From the NCBI GenBank assembly GCA_023105745.1, contig JALGQZ010000011.1, positions 35,783,094 to 35,847,093 on the forward strand: a stretch of 64,000 nucleotides of DNA, written 5' to 3'. How positions within the stretch are numbered: position 1 is the stretch's first letter; every line of letters begins with the position of its first letter. The stretch comes from Austropuccinia psidii. Taxonomy: Eukaryota > Basidiomycota > Pucciniomycetes > Pucciniales > Sphaerophragmiaceae. Below are positions 50,196 through 63,335 of this stretch, in pieces. The notes under the pieces are model-generated. The model was not told the DNA's origin, did not search any database, and saw only the letters and a program-made list of their open reading frames with translations. The translations under genes and the position numbers were made by a program.

Positions 50196-51633
50196 TGTCA
50201 GCCTGTGACTCAAAACCAGAGCACAAGCATGACAACCAAATACCATAAAATCAATGGTATAACCAAGATACCACCAAAACATGGATCTGAGCCAAATAAG
50301 CTTAAACGTTATCAAACAAAAATGTAAACTCACCCCTTTCCAAATATACAAGTCCCATAAACATAGGTCAAAGAATAGCAAAGTTATTCCTGCTCAAAGT
50401 TTCTGCTGAGCATAATCCTTAATATTCACCTCTCATCTGAAATACAGATGAAAAGTACTAACCCCATCAGATGTGTATTCAAAATGAAGCTCTAAGGCAG
50501 GGCTATCCAATGGTACCAGCTAAACTGAGCTAGCACCAGTATTACTGAGGTTAGGGCCAAATTCAGACCAAATAAGGGTGAATAAAATATTCTCCTCACA
50601 TCTAACTTCTACATTTTTAGTGTGAGATACCTAAAGTGGGGTATTTTTGGAAATAAAATAATCAGGGATATCTTATGGTGCCATTCATTTCCCCATATCT
50701 CATCCAGAACAAAAGCTATAAGGCAAACAAGCTCAATACAGCTTTTGCCTAAAACCACGCATATGTACAAAAATCTTGTACATGGGATAGCTTTGCCATA
50801 TTTAAAGATAACCATATGAAATGAGGTACCATTTTGTGGGGCTCATACAGGGCTACACACTGAACCAACTTTGAGGTTGATATCTCAAGAACTGACAAAG
50901 GTATAGCAGTTTTAAGGTTAAAATCCCACAAATTGGCCAATATAGCCTTACCATGGGATAATATCCCACACCCATGAAGATGAGGTGTCAAACTGACAAT
51001 GGAGCTTGTTTATACTTCAATACCTCATAGTTCAACCAATACTGGGGTCCCATACAGGTTGTGTACAGCATTATACGCATCATACACGTCAGAATCAGGC
51101 TGTGTGGTCCCCAGATGAAAATTTTCAACCTGTATTGGTGAAAACTGCCCAGATGTGGTTTCAAAACCACCTCTGAGACCAATACACGCTATACAGGACT
51201 TTTTCAAACCACAAGCCTGTCTTAGAGTGTGAAAAATCTTCACTTCCTCTACATGGAAATGTCTAGCAGCCTTTTCACCCCATTTCAGGATAAAAAAGGG
51301 CCTTTTCACAGCCAGAAAAGATTTCCTCATCCTGCTCTTGAATTCCTATGTAGTATAACTGTCAAAAACAGTTCTACTCTTGGAAAATAAACAGGTATAC
51401 TTCTAATTTTAAGTATTGTAGACTTTATTATTGTAATCCAACAGGTAAAGCTGCACCCAGGGTTTTCAATAGCACTCACCACCACTATTCTTCAATATTA
51501 AAACCCTTTTATTTTAATAATAAACCAACATTATACTTTAATACTCTTAATTTTTAATATTTATAGCAATGTCACAGTCATATATAAGTAGTAGTTAGCC
51601 TATTTATTGCTTTATCATACACTCCGCCTGACA
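50196..51633 (+). repeat. B 3' LTR
   Basis: 1,438 bp, the same length as the 5' LTR, with TGTCAG and CTGACA ends. The antisense frame is open for 101 codons at 51025-51330. Confidence 0.95.
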
Positions 51634-51638
51634 AAGAG

Positions 51639-53500
51639 AATGAGAGAGTTTTTGAGAATATTTCAAAATGATTTACTGAAGTAAAGACATATACAACTTC
51701 CTTGCAAAAGTGTTTTGACACCTCAAAGAGGAAATATCAAAATTAAAACTGAAGTTGAATCAGATCACTTCTGATAATACTAGACAAACAGAACTATGGC
51801 AAGAGTTAACAAAAACAGAAGATAATCATAAAGCTAATGTAATGAATTCAATACAGAGTTTACAACATGAATTAAGAAATTCCCAAAGGTGTAACAATAG
51901 TAAAATGAATTTCATTGAACAATTACTTCACACTCTACCAAGAATGTCTACACCTTTGAATCAGAATGAGGGCACAAGAATTCCAAATCCACAAGTATTA
52001 GAGGTTGAAAGCTCACAATTGAGAAATGAATTTTCCACTTCTTTTTATAACTTGGAACAATCAATGGGCCAAGCCCTCCTGAAAGAAGTACCAAAATTTA
52101 AAGAATGGCCTCACTTCAGTGGTTAAGGAGAATATGACCACATGGAATTCATCAGAGGTATTGACATTATTAAAGAAGATTTTAAATTACCAGAAAGATT
52201 GGTAACATCAAGATTTAACACCTTGTTTACCAGATCAGCTCACAGATGGTATATCAAATTAAGACAAGCACATGGACACCAAAGTTGGAATTGGTGAAAA
52301 ACCAAAATTATCAACAAATGGGCCAATGATGCTTGGAGGTTTAAAGTGGAAACCGCCTTTGAATCTGCCAAATTTAATTCTGATAAAGACAAAGCTTTAC
52401 CATGGTTTTTCCAACAAAAAGACAGATTAACAGCATTGTATCCTAACATGTCAGAATTTATGATCCATAGAAAGAGTCTGAGACAATGTGGAGGTGCCTT
52501 GGAGCATTCTGTCAAAAGGAGGACTACTGAACAATATTCATCAGAAGATATTATTAATATATTAGAAGAAGTAAACACCAGAACCAGGATTGGGTCTAGT
52601 AGGTTGAATATTGAAACAAGGCTTAATACACCTTGGAAAGATTCTGTGGACAAAAATCCCAAAGAAAATTCTAATAATGTTGAATATAAATCTGCAGATA
52701 TAATCAGAAAGTTCCATATTTGCCAAAGCACCACCCACTTGGCAAATACATGTCCAAAGAGGGGGGAAATCAATGAAATTGACCCTGAAAAAGAACCTGA
52801 TGTTGAAAAAGATAATAATATAGTTGAAGAAAATTCAGATGATAAGTCATCAATCTTTTCTGAATCTTCAAAAGATATAGAAAATATCAATGCTACTTTT
52901 GACATTATGGAATCTTATTCCCACTTGCCACAATTAAGCAATGGTGACCTTGATTTGTAAAAAACTCAAGATGCACAACTTATGAAAAACAAACCAAACA
53001 GGGGAAAAGGTTATACAGATGGTAACTCCTGTATAACAGAAGTGGTAATTGACAACAAACCCACTAAGCTTTTACTTGACCCCAGAGACTTCTGCTCTTG
53101 TATTGGAAAATATTTTCTCAAGACTTGTGTACCAAATTTTGAAGACCAATTGTTATCAATTGATGGCATCAAATTCAATAGTGCAAGTAATCCAATGAAA
53201 GCATTGGGAATCTTTGAGACCAATGTCATATTTACAGAGATTAATGGAAATTTAAGAATCACTGTTGAATTTGTTGTTATGAAAAATTGCTCTAGTACCC
53301 ATTTTATATTGGGAAATGACTATTTGATCATGTATGGAACAGACTCACATAACAACAGGGACAGATACTTTACTATTGGAGATAATAAGCATCAAAAACC
53401 TTCCTTTTTACCATTTAAAAGACAAATTATAGTGAGTAAAGTAGCACCAGTCAACTTAGAGCTGGAAATATTCAGATCTGAAGAGGTAAATGAAGGTTAA
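51639..53500 (+). pseudogene. gag-pol: A2 Gag (capsid, nucleocapsid) and protease
   Basis: This resumes A2 after the B element. Open pieces at 51755-52126, 52346-52960 and 52982-53500 lie in one frame, separated by stops at 52124-52126 and 52958-52960 and a TGA near 52297. They contain LLHTLPRMSTPLNQNEGTR, the capsid core (MEFIRGIDIIKEDFKLPER, WYIKLRQAHGHQSW), a knuckle whose first Cys became Phe (FHICQSTTHLANTC), and protease with D-P-R-D at 53078-53089. The protease end (FILGNDYLIMYG) is clear. The frame stops at 53498-53500. Confidence 0.88.
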
Positions 53501-54924
53501 ATAAGCCTTCATTTGACGATTGATCAGGAAGATGAACTTTCTGCCCTTTTATATGATCAGAAAGAAGCATTTGCATAAGACAAAGAGCCTTTGGGGGCAA
53601 TTATTGGTCATGAAGTTGAAATCATTCTTAATATTGAGAGACCTGATCCACCACTCTTAAGAAGACCTGCATATCCAGCAATTTCCAAATCAAGAGAAGC
53701 TCTAGAAATACATATTCAACAACTTCTAGACCTTGGTGTAATAAGAACGTTGGCCATAATGAGGGAGTAAAAATAAATACACCAGTAATAGTGGCATGGC
53801 ATAATGGAAAATCCAGAATTGTTGGGGACTTTAGAGCTCTGAGCACTTACACTGTTCCAGACAGATATGCAATATCAAAAATCCAAATTTCCCTTACCCC
53901 AATATCTCAAGCAGTGTATATAACCACTATGGATGCCCTTAAAGGATTTCATCAAAATGTGGTGACACAAAGGGAAAGAAAATACTTAAGAATTATTGTT
54001 CATTGTGGAGTATATGAATATTTGAGGATGCCTTGTGGTATCAAGAATTGACCTTCACACTTCCAAGGAATGATGAATGAAATATTCCCTGAAGAACTTT
54101 CAGAAGGATGTTTAATCATTTACATTGATGACATTATTTTCTATTCCAAAACTTGGGAAGAACATATGTACAGATTATCCAGAGTTTTGACAAAAATCCA
54201 ATCTGTGAAAATGAGAATTTCTTTAAAGAAATTCCATTTTGGGTTTAAAGAACTTAAAGCACTGGGATGTGTAGTATCTGGTTTACCCCTTGGAATTTAC
54301 AAAGACAAGGTTGCAGCAGTATTGCTGAAACCCATGCCTCAGAACAAGAAAGAAATTGAGTAATTTTTGGGGTTTTCAGGATATTACAGGCAGCATATTA
54401 AAGATTTTGCATCCATAGCAAAACCTCTTTATAAATTATGTGACAAAGACACAGTATTTGAAATGACTGTTGACAGAGTCAAAGACTTTGAATCTTTGAG
54501 ACAAGCCTTGACCACTGCTCCACTCTTACTGATACCAGACTTTAAGCTGCCTTTTAAGCTTTATATTGGTGAATCAGGAGATGGGCTTGGTGCTTCACTT
54601 CATCAATTCCAGATTATCAATGATAAAACTGTGGAAGGACCCATATGCTTCATATCCAGGCAAATCAAACCAACTGAAGCCAAATATGGAGCCAGTCAAA
54701 TGGAGTGCTTATGCCTTGTCTGGGCCTTAGAAAAACAAAATTACTTTCTGGAAGGATGTGTTTTTGAAGTAATAACAGAATGTACCGCTTTTAAGTCAAT
54801 TTTAAACATGAAGACTCCTAACAGACATATGCTCAGATGGCAAATAGCCATACAAGAGTATAGAGGCAATATGACCATTGTTAATAACAATGGGAATATT
54901 CATAAAAAAATGCAGATGGACTGA
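53501..54924 (+). pseudogene. pol: A2 reverse transcriptase and RNase H
   Basis: The linker before RT carries a TAA at 53576-53578 and the frame shifts near 53740. RT is then open at 53791-54051 and 54070-54363 with DFRALSTYTVPDRY, TMDALKGFHQNVV, MPCGIKN and an intact catalytic YIDD at 54121-54132. The connection and RNase H follow at 54367-54924 with [30 protein letters not shown] and [12 protein letters not shown]. The RNase H end is broken by a two-base insertion near 54905. Stops lie at 54049 and 54361. Confidence 0.9.
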
Positions 54925-55043
54925 GCAGATGGACATTAAAAAATAATATTGATAATCCTTCTTATGTTCCAGAAGAGGCTTCCTCATGGATCCCCATAGA
55001 AGGAATCAGTGTTACAGACCTGAACACCACTTTCTTTGAGGAG

Positions 55044-55981
55044 GTGAGAAACAGCTATACTCAGGATACAAATTGTAGCATTTCATGCCAATTACTTACT
55101 AAAGAGTGTAAAGACAATTCCTTAATACATGTCTTAGACGAGATATGGAGAAAGTCATATGATGAAGGACAATTCCACTTACTGGATGGTATAATTTACC
55201 ACAGAATTAAACATACATGTGTCATGACAGTTTTGAACAGGTCCTTAATCAATCTTGTACTTAAAGAATGCCATGACAGCGCTTTTTCAGGACACCTTTC
55301 TGAGGACAGAACAAGAGAAAAAGTGAAACCCTGCATATGGTGGCCAATGTGGAAAAAAGATGTTGCAGAGTATGGCAGAACATGTGAAAGATGTCAAAAG
55401 GCAAATAAATACACTGGCAAAAGACTTGGAAATATGATCAAGATCCAAGAACCCAGAAGACCTTGGGAAATTGTCCATAGGGATTTGGTAACTGGCCTTC
55501 CACCAGGGGGTGACAGAAGCTATAGTTCTTGCCTAGTGATTGTTGACAGATTTATTAAGACTCCAATCTTTCTACCATGTCACAAGGTTGATAAATCCAT
55601 GGATACAGCTCTTCTGATATGTAATAGAGTAGTATCATGGACTGGAATATTCACAAACATCATTAGTGACAGAGATCCCAAATTCACTTCAGCACTATGG
55701 ACAAATCTTCAACAACTATTTGGGACAAAATCGTCCTTCTCTACAGCCTACCACCCACAAACTGATGGTTTGGCTGAAAGGATGATCCAGACCTTGGAAG
55801 ATATGGTAAGAAGATTTTGTGCATATGGCCTTGAATTTTAAGATTGTGATGGATTTACCCTAGATTGGTGTACTCTTTTAACAGCACTAGAATTGGGATA
55901 TAAGACATCTATTTATGCCAGTGCCAATCAAGCTCCTGCTATTCTACAAAAAGGACGCAACCCAAATTAACTCAAGATTCC
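55044..55981 (+). pseudogene. pol: A2 integrase
   Basis: An open 265-codon stretch to 55841. The zinc domain is complete (ECHDSAFSGHL and TCERCQKA). The core has [20 protein letters not shown] and [17 protein letters not shown]; from the Asp of SDRD to the Glu there are 35 residues, as in DD35E integrases. A TAA at 55839-55841 and a later stop and frameshift near 55970 break the continuation (DCDGFTLDWCTLL). It would catalyse integration of the element cDNA. Confidence 0.9.
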
Positions 55982-56649
55982 TTGAGGAAGGAATTGGTTG
56001 AAATACATCCTACAGCTGCTAGCTTCAAAGGAATTCTGGACAAAGCAAGAAAACATGCAGTAAGGTGCATGGAAGACTCTTTTGCATATGCTAAAGACAA
56101 ATGGGACAAATCACATACCACTCCAGATTTCAAAGTGGGGGATTTAGTACTTGTGTCCACCACTAACTTCAATAACATCAAAGGATGTAAAAAGCTCAAA
56201 GATTCCTTTTCAGGCCTTTTGTTGTTAAGGCCCTTCATGGAGAAAATGCTTTTGAAGTAGAGCTATCTGAAGAACTGAGCAATACGCATCCTACATTTCC
56301 AGTGAGCTTGATAAAGCCATATAAATCTAGTGATGCTGAAAAGTTCCCTTTGAGGAATAAATCTCCCCAAGCTATACCTCCTATTGAATCATCTGGTATT
56401 AAAACGATTACCAAAGTTCTCAAAGAAAGAAAATTGAGAACCAATAAAGTGAGGGAATACCTTGTTAGGTACAGTGACCCAACTTGTGAAGATGAATGGT
56501 TAGCAGAAAAGGACATACCTGAAGCTACTAAAATTCTCAGAAAATTTAGACACACTAGAAATAGCAATATTACAAAGAAATATTCTTTTTTAGGGGGAGG
56601 GAATGTGAGCCTTAGAAGTATTTTCATATACCCAAAAGACCACAAATAA
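55982..56649 (+). pseudogene. pol: A2 integrase C-terminus and chromodomain-like end
   Basis: Frame 55982-56260 carries the integrase C-terminal fold (KDKWDKSHTTPDFKVGDLVL). A frameshift leads to 56302-56649 with FPVSLIKPYKSS type sequence and a chromodomain-like segment (ITKVLKERKL, VREYLVRYSDPTCEDEWLAE, KDIPEATKILRKFR). The frame passes through the polypurine tract and stops at 56647-56649, 46 bases inside the 3' LTR. Confidence 0.85.
56585..56603 (+). promoter_or_regulatory. A2 polypurine tract
   Basis: CTTTTTTAGGGGGAGGGAA ends immediately before the 3' LTR; the T run followed by AGGGGGAGGGAA is a typical plus-strand primer. It is also within the pol reading frame. Confidence 0.8.
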
Positions 56650-58389
56650 AAAAATAAGATATAAATATAAAGAAAATATAAATATAAATATAAATACAAA
56701 TTTACATATAAAAATAAAAATTCAATTATAATTTAAAATGAAATTTACATAAAATTTCAAAATTATGAAAATGCATTTTTACTTGAAAAAATTAAGTAAA
56801 AATTAATTTTTAATAAAATTAATGAAATTAAAATATTTTTGGTAAAACTTTACATAGAATATATTCTAAATTTTTATCCAATAAATAAACTTAAGAAAAT
56901 TGCTTCACCATTGGATTCCTCATAAAATATAGGGTGGGGTCACCTTTGGGTAAAATTTCTGTAACTCAACTCTAAATAAGCTTAAATTAAGTTTTTAGTA
57001 TTTTCTGCACAAAATTTGAAAATTCTCAAAACCTTAATTTAATTCACACCAATTTTGGTTTTAACCATCAATTTTTGTGTTAAAATTGAGGTGTTGTGTG
57101 TAGTTTAGATGTTATGAGGAATTGAAGTATTTTCAATTGAAATGTCAAAATGTGCGTGTGTATTACATAAGTGAACTGTAATTTACATATGAGGTATCAA
57201 TTATTACAGTCGTGTACTATAAAACCTCAATTTAATTGTATGTGTAAATTACAAGTGTATTACATGATGAGGAATTAAAGAGAAAATAAATTGGAAAGAT
57301 TAATTCTGGGGGAAAAAAGGAACTCTAGGTCCAAGGGGGAGCCAGACCCCCATATTCCTTGCCAAAAGGCATGGGATGTCAAAATCCACGCAACAGTTCA
57401 TCACTTTTGGCCTGGAATTGAGTCACAGGGTCTGTGACTCAATTGATGATGAGGTATTGATACCAACCAGGGCAGTTTTAACTGTTGCCAAGAGGGTAAA
57501 GCTACCCTTAAGTTAAAACAATCTTAGTAAAAACAGTCCTAGCTAATTTCTACAACTCTTGCACACATTCTGATGTGCTTTGAAGCCTCTAGACCAGGTA
57601 TTACTATAGTAATGGGTGATTTAAGAGTCTAAAATGGCTAAAAGCCACCCTTTTTTGGTCTAAACCAGGTTTAAATGATGCAATCATTGGCTTTTCTGTT
57701 TTCAGAGTGTTTTCCACAACTGAAAAGAGTAAATTTCACTTTTGGAGTAATAAAATTGATGGCTATAAAAGAATGTCTTCTTTGCCCCACTTCTCTCTTC
57801 ATGTTAGAATCTTTTCCTTTTATGATTAGCTTAAACACTGTTAAGCCAATCAATAAAAGTTTCCAACTACCATTTTCATATCATGTTAAAAATTTTAACC
57901 ACATGAAAAAAGCATTATAATCAATTTTTGTAACTCTTATAATCATTTTTACCCCTTGAACCACCCCAAAAGTGAATTAAAGCATCTTTCATCACTGTTA
58001 AATTTGTCACTTTGCTTCCAAATTCACTCTGGTCACTTTTGGGTGTGTTTTTTCTTTAAATATCTTTTTAAAGACTCTCTTCTTTGATTAATTTCTTGCA
58101 GTTCTTTGCTCAATTAATTCCAATTTAAATTGCTCTTGAAGAAATTTCTTTTGTAGCCTTAAATATCTCTTGTAGAGTATTTTTGGATAAATTTTATATT
58201 GGTGGTAAAACAATAAATCTTTATAATATTATTGTTTTATACTTATAATTGTAAAACCAATAAATTTGGTGTGTTCTCTCTTAAAAATACTATTTCTTAC
58301 TATTTTTGATTATATTTAACCTTATACAGATTTTGAGGACAGGAAAAGTACTTTATTTTTTAATCAAAGTTTCATATCCACACCTTACA
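56604..58389 (+). repeat. A2 3' LTR
   Basis: It starts TGTGAGCCTTAGAAG and ends CACACCTTACA, 1,786 bp, matching the 5' LTR with scattered differences and small indels. The antisense frame at 57671-57853 is open, as in other copies. Confidence 0.93.
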
Positions 58390-58394
58390 CCTCC

Positions 58395-59220
58395 TCAAGG
58401 TGCTATCTATTATTTATCCCACAATTAAAGGAGCTTTCATAACATGACAAAAACCTCAATGAATCCTTGGAATTTCCCAAATCATTCACAAATGATTTGA
58501 ATATTTCTCATACTATTTTTAGAAATTTTCCCTAATAAAATTCAAATTACCATCAAATTGGAATATCAAAATGAAGCTTTTGTTAGGAAGAGAGACATGA
58601 TGAGATTCAATCTCAAGAGCTGTATTTTTTTTCAATTTTAAACTGAATTGAAACCTAGAAGATTCAAGATTCAATCAATCAAAAATAAATTTACATCAAT
58701 AATATCATCTTAATTCAACCACATTAATCAATTAAAAAATCTTTTGATTAATAAATAGATTATTTGAACAAATTACATAATATTAATTTTAACCTCTAAA
58801 TTTTGAAAAATATCTCCCTTCTTTGAAACCAAGTTGACTCCTGTTTCAATTTTTAAGTCTACCTTTTAACTTCAATATTTTCTGTATACAGGAACAAGGA
58901 ATACATTTTATATTGAGGTTATTTTATTTTATCCATTCTCTTTCTATTATTTCTGCTTGTCTGAAAGCCTGCTCTAATTTTTCCTCTAGAGCCATTATTT
59001 TTGCTCTAATTATCAGATATTTACTCTTAATATTCTATTCAATAGCTATTATTTCTATGTATTTGTTGAACCCTAATCTTACTGGTGTATCTTGTGATAG
59101 AATTTCTAAGAAAATATACCTTTGAATAGAATTTTTTGGTTAGATTTGAATTGTTAAAGATTTTTCCAAAAACATCATTCTTTGAGACTTCCAAATAGAA
59201 ATAAAACAACTTGCCATCAT
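58395..59220. other. AT-rich flank of A2
   Basis: No gene, repeat end or RNA gene was recognised. Confidence 0.4.
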
Positions 59221-60413
59221 TATTATTTATCATTAATATTACTTATTAATACTTTCATATTCATAGCTGAGCTGAATGAAATTCTGAATTAGTTAATAGA
59301 TCTCACAATAAATCAAACAAATATGCTAAAAAACTAAACCCATCCAATCACAAGAAAAATGGAGTATGGATTTAATATAAAAATTACATTTTCCTATAAT
59401 TATTGCTTTAATCAAATTCCTTCAAGTGAGAAAACAAAAAGGAAATTTTTCCTCATTGGGATTACCAAATAAATTGAATTATCATCTCAAATCAAACACA
59501 TCTACTGTAACATTCCTCATGGATTCATTTTTCTACATGATAATTTATCTACTATTCCTCATAATAATGGTTCTTTAGAAGTAGATCTCCAAGCATTCAG
59601 TCAAATGAAATCAGATAAAAGATATTAAATCCAGTTTATTTCAACATTATCATTAGAGCCAAGAGACTTCCTTGGTAAATTTAAATAATGTGGAAATAAG
59701 ATTAATTGTTCCATGTATGAAATAGGATGGTGCCCTCCTGGAAATGGTAAATATTTATGCTCAAAGAAAATTTATTTTAATTTAAAGAATTATCAAGATG
59801 TTACTTTTTTCACCCAACAGGCCTTTTTTATTCTCAATAATTGCTTCAAAGATGTTGCACTCACAGTATTTAACCAAGATATAGAAAAATTGTTGGAATA
59901 TACAATACCGGACTTTCAAGACCTTAATTTCTCTGACTTCTTTGATGATTAACCTTCTTCTCATCACTTTACTTATACTCTTGATAAATTTCATATATTT
60001 CCTCACATTAACATTTATGCCTCATAATGTTTGTATTTTCTGTCCATTTATATCAATAAAAAAACTTGTGAGATTTCTATCAAAGATTAAGATCTATTTG
60101 ATGAATTTTTTGATTTTACAGATCTTGTTTTCCATCTTAATTTAATGGTTAATAGTCCAGGAAATTTTCAAAATTTTATGAAATGAAAGAAAGACAAAAA
60201 ATTTCACTTTATATCCCCAAAGTGCTTCTAGTGAAAACTTCAACAGGCTCTCAATTTCAATGAAAATATCCAAAAAAACCTCTAATATTTTCAAATGAAT
60301 TAATGAAGGAAGACTTTACACATTAGCTTTTGATTCTCAAAACTCCATTTTCAATAGGATTTTGTTTACTTCTAAATAACTTCTATTGGCTATTTGAAAT
60401 CACAGATGAAAAA
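59221..60413 (+). pseudogene. Decayed reading frame of unknown family
   Basis: One plus-strand frame from 59221 to about 60170 reads as protein interrupted by roughly eight stops, then continues in another frame to 60413. Parts are KMEYGFNIKITFSYNY, NIPHGFIFLHDNLSTI, GSLEVDLQAFSQMKSDKRY, the open 79-codon piece at 59713-59952 (IGWCPPGNGKYLCSKK, DIEKLLEYTIPDFQDLNF), then ISLYIPKVLLVKTSTGSQF. I recognise no domain. An old transposon gene or a host pseudogene are both possible; the balanced amino acid composition is better than chance AT-rich frames usually give. Confidence 0.4.
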
Positions 60414-60660
60414 TAAATATAACAAAGCTCACCATATTAATTATTATTTGATTATCAAAATTAAACTGTAAATAGTATTTTTTGGAGCCTTAAATAGTTT
60501 TTTATTTGCAATTATAAATAAGAAATGATGTTCAAAAGATATTTGAATAAAATTTACTATTAAATCAAATATTTCTGTTGAGAAAAATACTAAATTGAAT
60601 AATTGCAAGTTTTTTTTAACTGATTCCAAAAATAAAGCTCACATTCAAAACATTCTTCAT

Positions 60661-61270
60661 AATTTTTCAGTGTTTTTATTTAATTGTATCACAACTTTCT
60701 AATGCTAAATGATTGACCTTCTCCTGAATCCTCAGGAGCTTTACATTTTTGACCAAAAAAGGTATATTTCAAAGGTCTGGTGGATCAGTCTCTTCATCAA
60801 GCTTGTCCCATTAATATTCAATATGTTCCAAAAGCTTATAGATATTTGAACACATAACAAAAAAGTCAATGAAGAGTTGGAATTGCTTTATATTTTTGAA
60901 TTCTATATACAATTTCTCTGAGTTATTACCATTGAGCTTTAAGTATTAAAATTTCATGTTCAATTTTACTCATGATTTTGCAAGGAAGAAGTTAAATTTA
61001 CTATTATATGGATTATGTGCTTCATCTATCTTATAGGCTAGAGCAATGATAATCAATAATATATAGTCTGGGTGAGCCAAAGATATTTCTTTTGGAAAAA
61101 GTATATCCCAAGATTTTTATTAATCCTTATATTTTGATATACACTTGAGTCATTTATTGATCTGGAAATCCAACATGAAATAAAGTAAAGAGTATATTGA
61201 CATAAAATACTAACCTTACTGACATTTATTAACTAAATAGAAAGCCATTCTCAGATTCAATCACACTCTT
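60661..61270 (-). pseudogene. Decayed minus-strand reading frame, unknown
   Basis: A single minus-strand frame with about nine stops reads LNLRMAFYLVNKC, ISLAHPDYILLIIIALAYK, IDEAHNPYNSKFNFFLAKS, IKQFQLFIDFFVMCSNIYK, WDKLDEETDPP and ESCDTIK. It resembles a decayed protein-coding gene but carries no motif I recognise. Its relation to the plus-strand tract at 59221-60413 is unclear. Confidence 0.35.
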
Positions 61271-63335
61271 TAGCCAAAGCAATGATATTTTATATTATAG
61301 AGATGGGCCAAAGAAGAGAAAAAAATAATTCTTTTTATGGCCATATCAAAGATATCCATCATTGGGTAGCCTTTGGGATAATGGAATAAGACTACCATCA
61401 ATCAATCAACAAAACAAGGAAAGCCTTCAGCGTGTATCACTTGTGAAATTTCAATCAATTCTTGTTTATTTAAACATGGGAGGTATGTGTTTTTCAGCTT
61501 TATTAAGAATCAAACAAGCCTTTTTGTATATAGAACAACTGCACCATTTCTGAAACATAAGATTTCGCCAATATTCCCAAGCAATTCACCATTGAAATTG
61601 AAACCAAGTCTTGAAAGGGCCACTGCTCTTTTAATTTCTGCATAAAATTGATGATAGTTTTAATTTTTGTGAAAAACTTCATTCTTTCCAATAGGAGATA
61701 TCAGAGGAAGAGATGAGTTGAATGCTTTACTACATAGCTGCTTGAGCTTGCTATCAGGGAGACTTTAAAGACTACCTTATCTTGAGATGTAAGGAGAGAA
61801 AAAGAACTACCATGTTCTGATGCATCAATTTCAATGAATTGAATTAAAACCTGTATATCATATTCACACTCTTCATTAGATTAATTTTTAGTTTCATGTG
61901 ATGATTGTTCTGCTTAAACATCACATTTGATTAGAGATGTTGATGAGATCTTTTGGAATTTTTTGATTTTTAAACTTGAATTTCTTATTTTAGTTGTTTC
62001 TGGGTGTATGTGAATAAATTGCAAGAGACCTATGATTTATCAGTATGTTAAAGTGATGAAATATTCAATTTGATGGTAAAATAAATTGATCCTTAGAAAA
62101 ATTCCTAACAATACTTTGGATCTAGGAGAAATAATTGAGGATTTAGTAAAAAAAACAGGTTTATGGTGAATCAAAATACCAAATCTCATGAGGTGTGGTA
62201 TTTTGAAAAAGACAAAAATTAAGTTCAGTATTTTGCTGAAAAGATTCAGTGTTTGGAACTCATGATCGGTCAGATTTGAAACCCCTCAATCAGTGTAAAT
62301 TAACTTGTTAGCCCTCCATCAAAAATATTGAGCTACACATTAGAACTTAGTGGTGAGATTTCAATAATATTCTCAGTATTGAGGAAATAAATCTTCATAA
62401 AGTTTATGAAAGTCAGTCAATATTAGCTAGCAGCTCAAAAATGAAGTACAAAAGAAGAAGAAAATAAAATTTGATATCTCATCAAGTATCTTACTCATGA
62501 AGCTCAAATCTAGATTATTAAAATAATTATACACTTAAATCTTGATCTTTGAAGCATTACACAATTAAGAATTTTGAAAAATCAACAACAAAATATTTCA
62601 CGCCCCCTTAATCACTATTAGAGAATGAAAGGCCATACATCTAAATATAACTAAGCTAAAGACTAATAAGAATAAATTAAATTAGTATCCTTCCAAAAAA
62701 TATATTGAGGAATGGCTCTATATAACATTTTGGAAATAGGCTTTAATGTCTAGAGCTATGAGCTTGAATCATTTGATATGATAAAAAGTAATATTTCAGC
62801 TTTATTTTAATAGTCCATTAATACAAAAATTAATCATTATTAATATATATATTATAAGCTAGCTCTAACTAATCCTTTAAAGAGATCTGGTTTGTAAATA
62901 CTTTAATGATAGCATAAAGGCTTATTTTATGAACTTGAGGACTCTGAGAGCTTTATCTGTGATTTAGAAAAAATTTAAAATTTTCAAATAGTAATTATTT
63001 ACTGATGAGTGAGCCACTTCTCAAAAACATTTTCAAAGCAAGCCCTCCTTTGACCTGATGGATGGCTCTTGAATCATAAATATGTCATTTTTGACCTATA
63101 AGGGGGTGGGGATTATAGTTAGAGCCCAAAATTACAGTCTTGGGAAATTTTGAGACATTAGAACAATTACAGAAACAATCACTAGGATTATGATTGCTCA
63201 TATTGTATGCTTTTAGTATATATAAGGCTTCAATTCAAACATATGGGGGCACAAAATGATAAAATCCTTACACACCAAATTTTGGCTTGAAAATAATCTA
63301 TTACATATACCTCTCCCAATAATTAAAATAAAGTT
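61271..63335. other. AT-rich DNA, nothing recognised
   Basis: Short open stretches on both strands near 61362-61691 overlap each other and have no motif. No LTR end or RNA gene was seen until 63336. Confidence 0.4.

Larger units (their letters stand above)
42002..51633 (+). mobile_element. Complete family B Ty3/gypsy chromodomain-type element nested in A2 gag
   Basis: Two LTRs of exactly 1,438 bp (42002-43439 and 50196-51633) enclose leader, gag, protease, RT, RNase H, integrase and chromodomain, total 9,632 bp. A perfect duplication AAGAG lies at 41997-42001 and 51634-51638. LTR differences over the first 200 bases are about one in ten by eye, so the insertion is not recent. The polyprotein has at least nine stops plus two frame changes, so it is dead, though motifs remain clear. 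Confidence 0.96.
38741..58389 (+). mobile_element. Complete family A Ty3/gypsy chromodomain-type element A2 (split by B)
   Basis: LTRs at 38741-40545 and 56604-58389 enclose leader, gag, protease, RT, RNase H, integrase and a chromodomain-like end, all on the plus strand. Without the B element and one duplication copy it is about 10.0 kb. Flanks read CCTGC (38736-38740) and CCTCC (58390-58394), a target duplication with one mismatch. Gag and pol contain many stops and several frameshifts, although RT keeps YIDD and integrase keeps its HHCC and DD35E residues. It is an old, non-autonomous copy. Confidence 0.93.

Noticed and set aside
51025..51330. Antisense frame in the B 3' LTR as a host gene
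   Set aside because: The same frame lies in the 5' LTR and there is no sign of an independent promoter or introns; kept only as an observation about LTRs.
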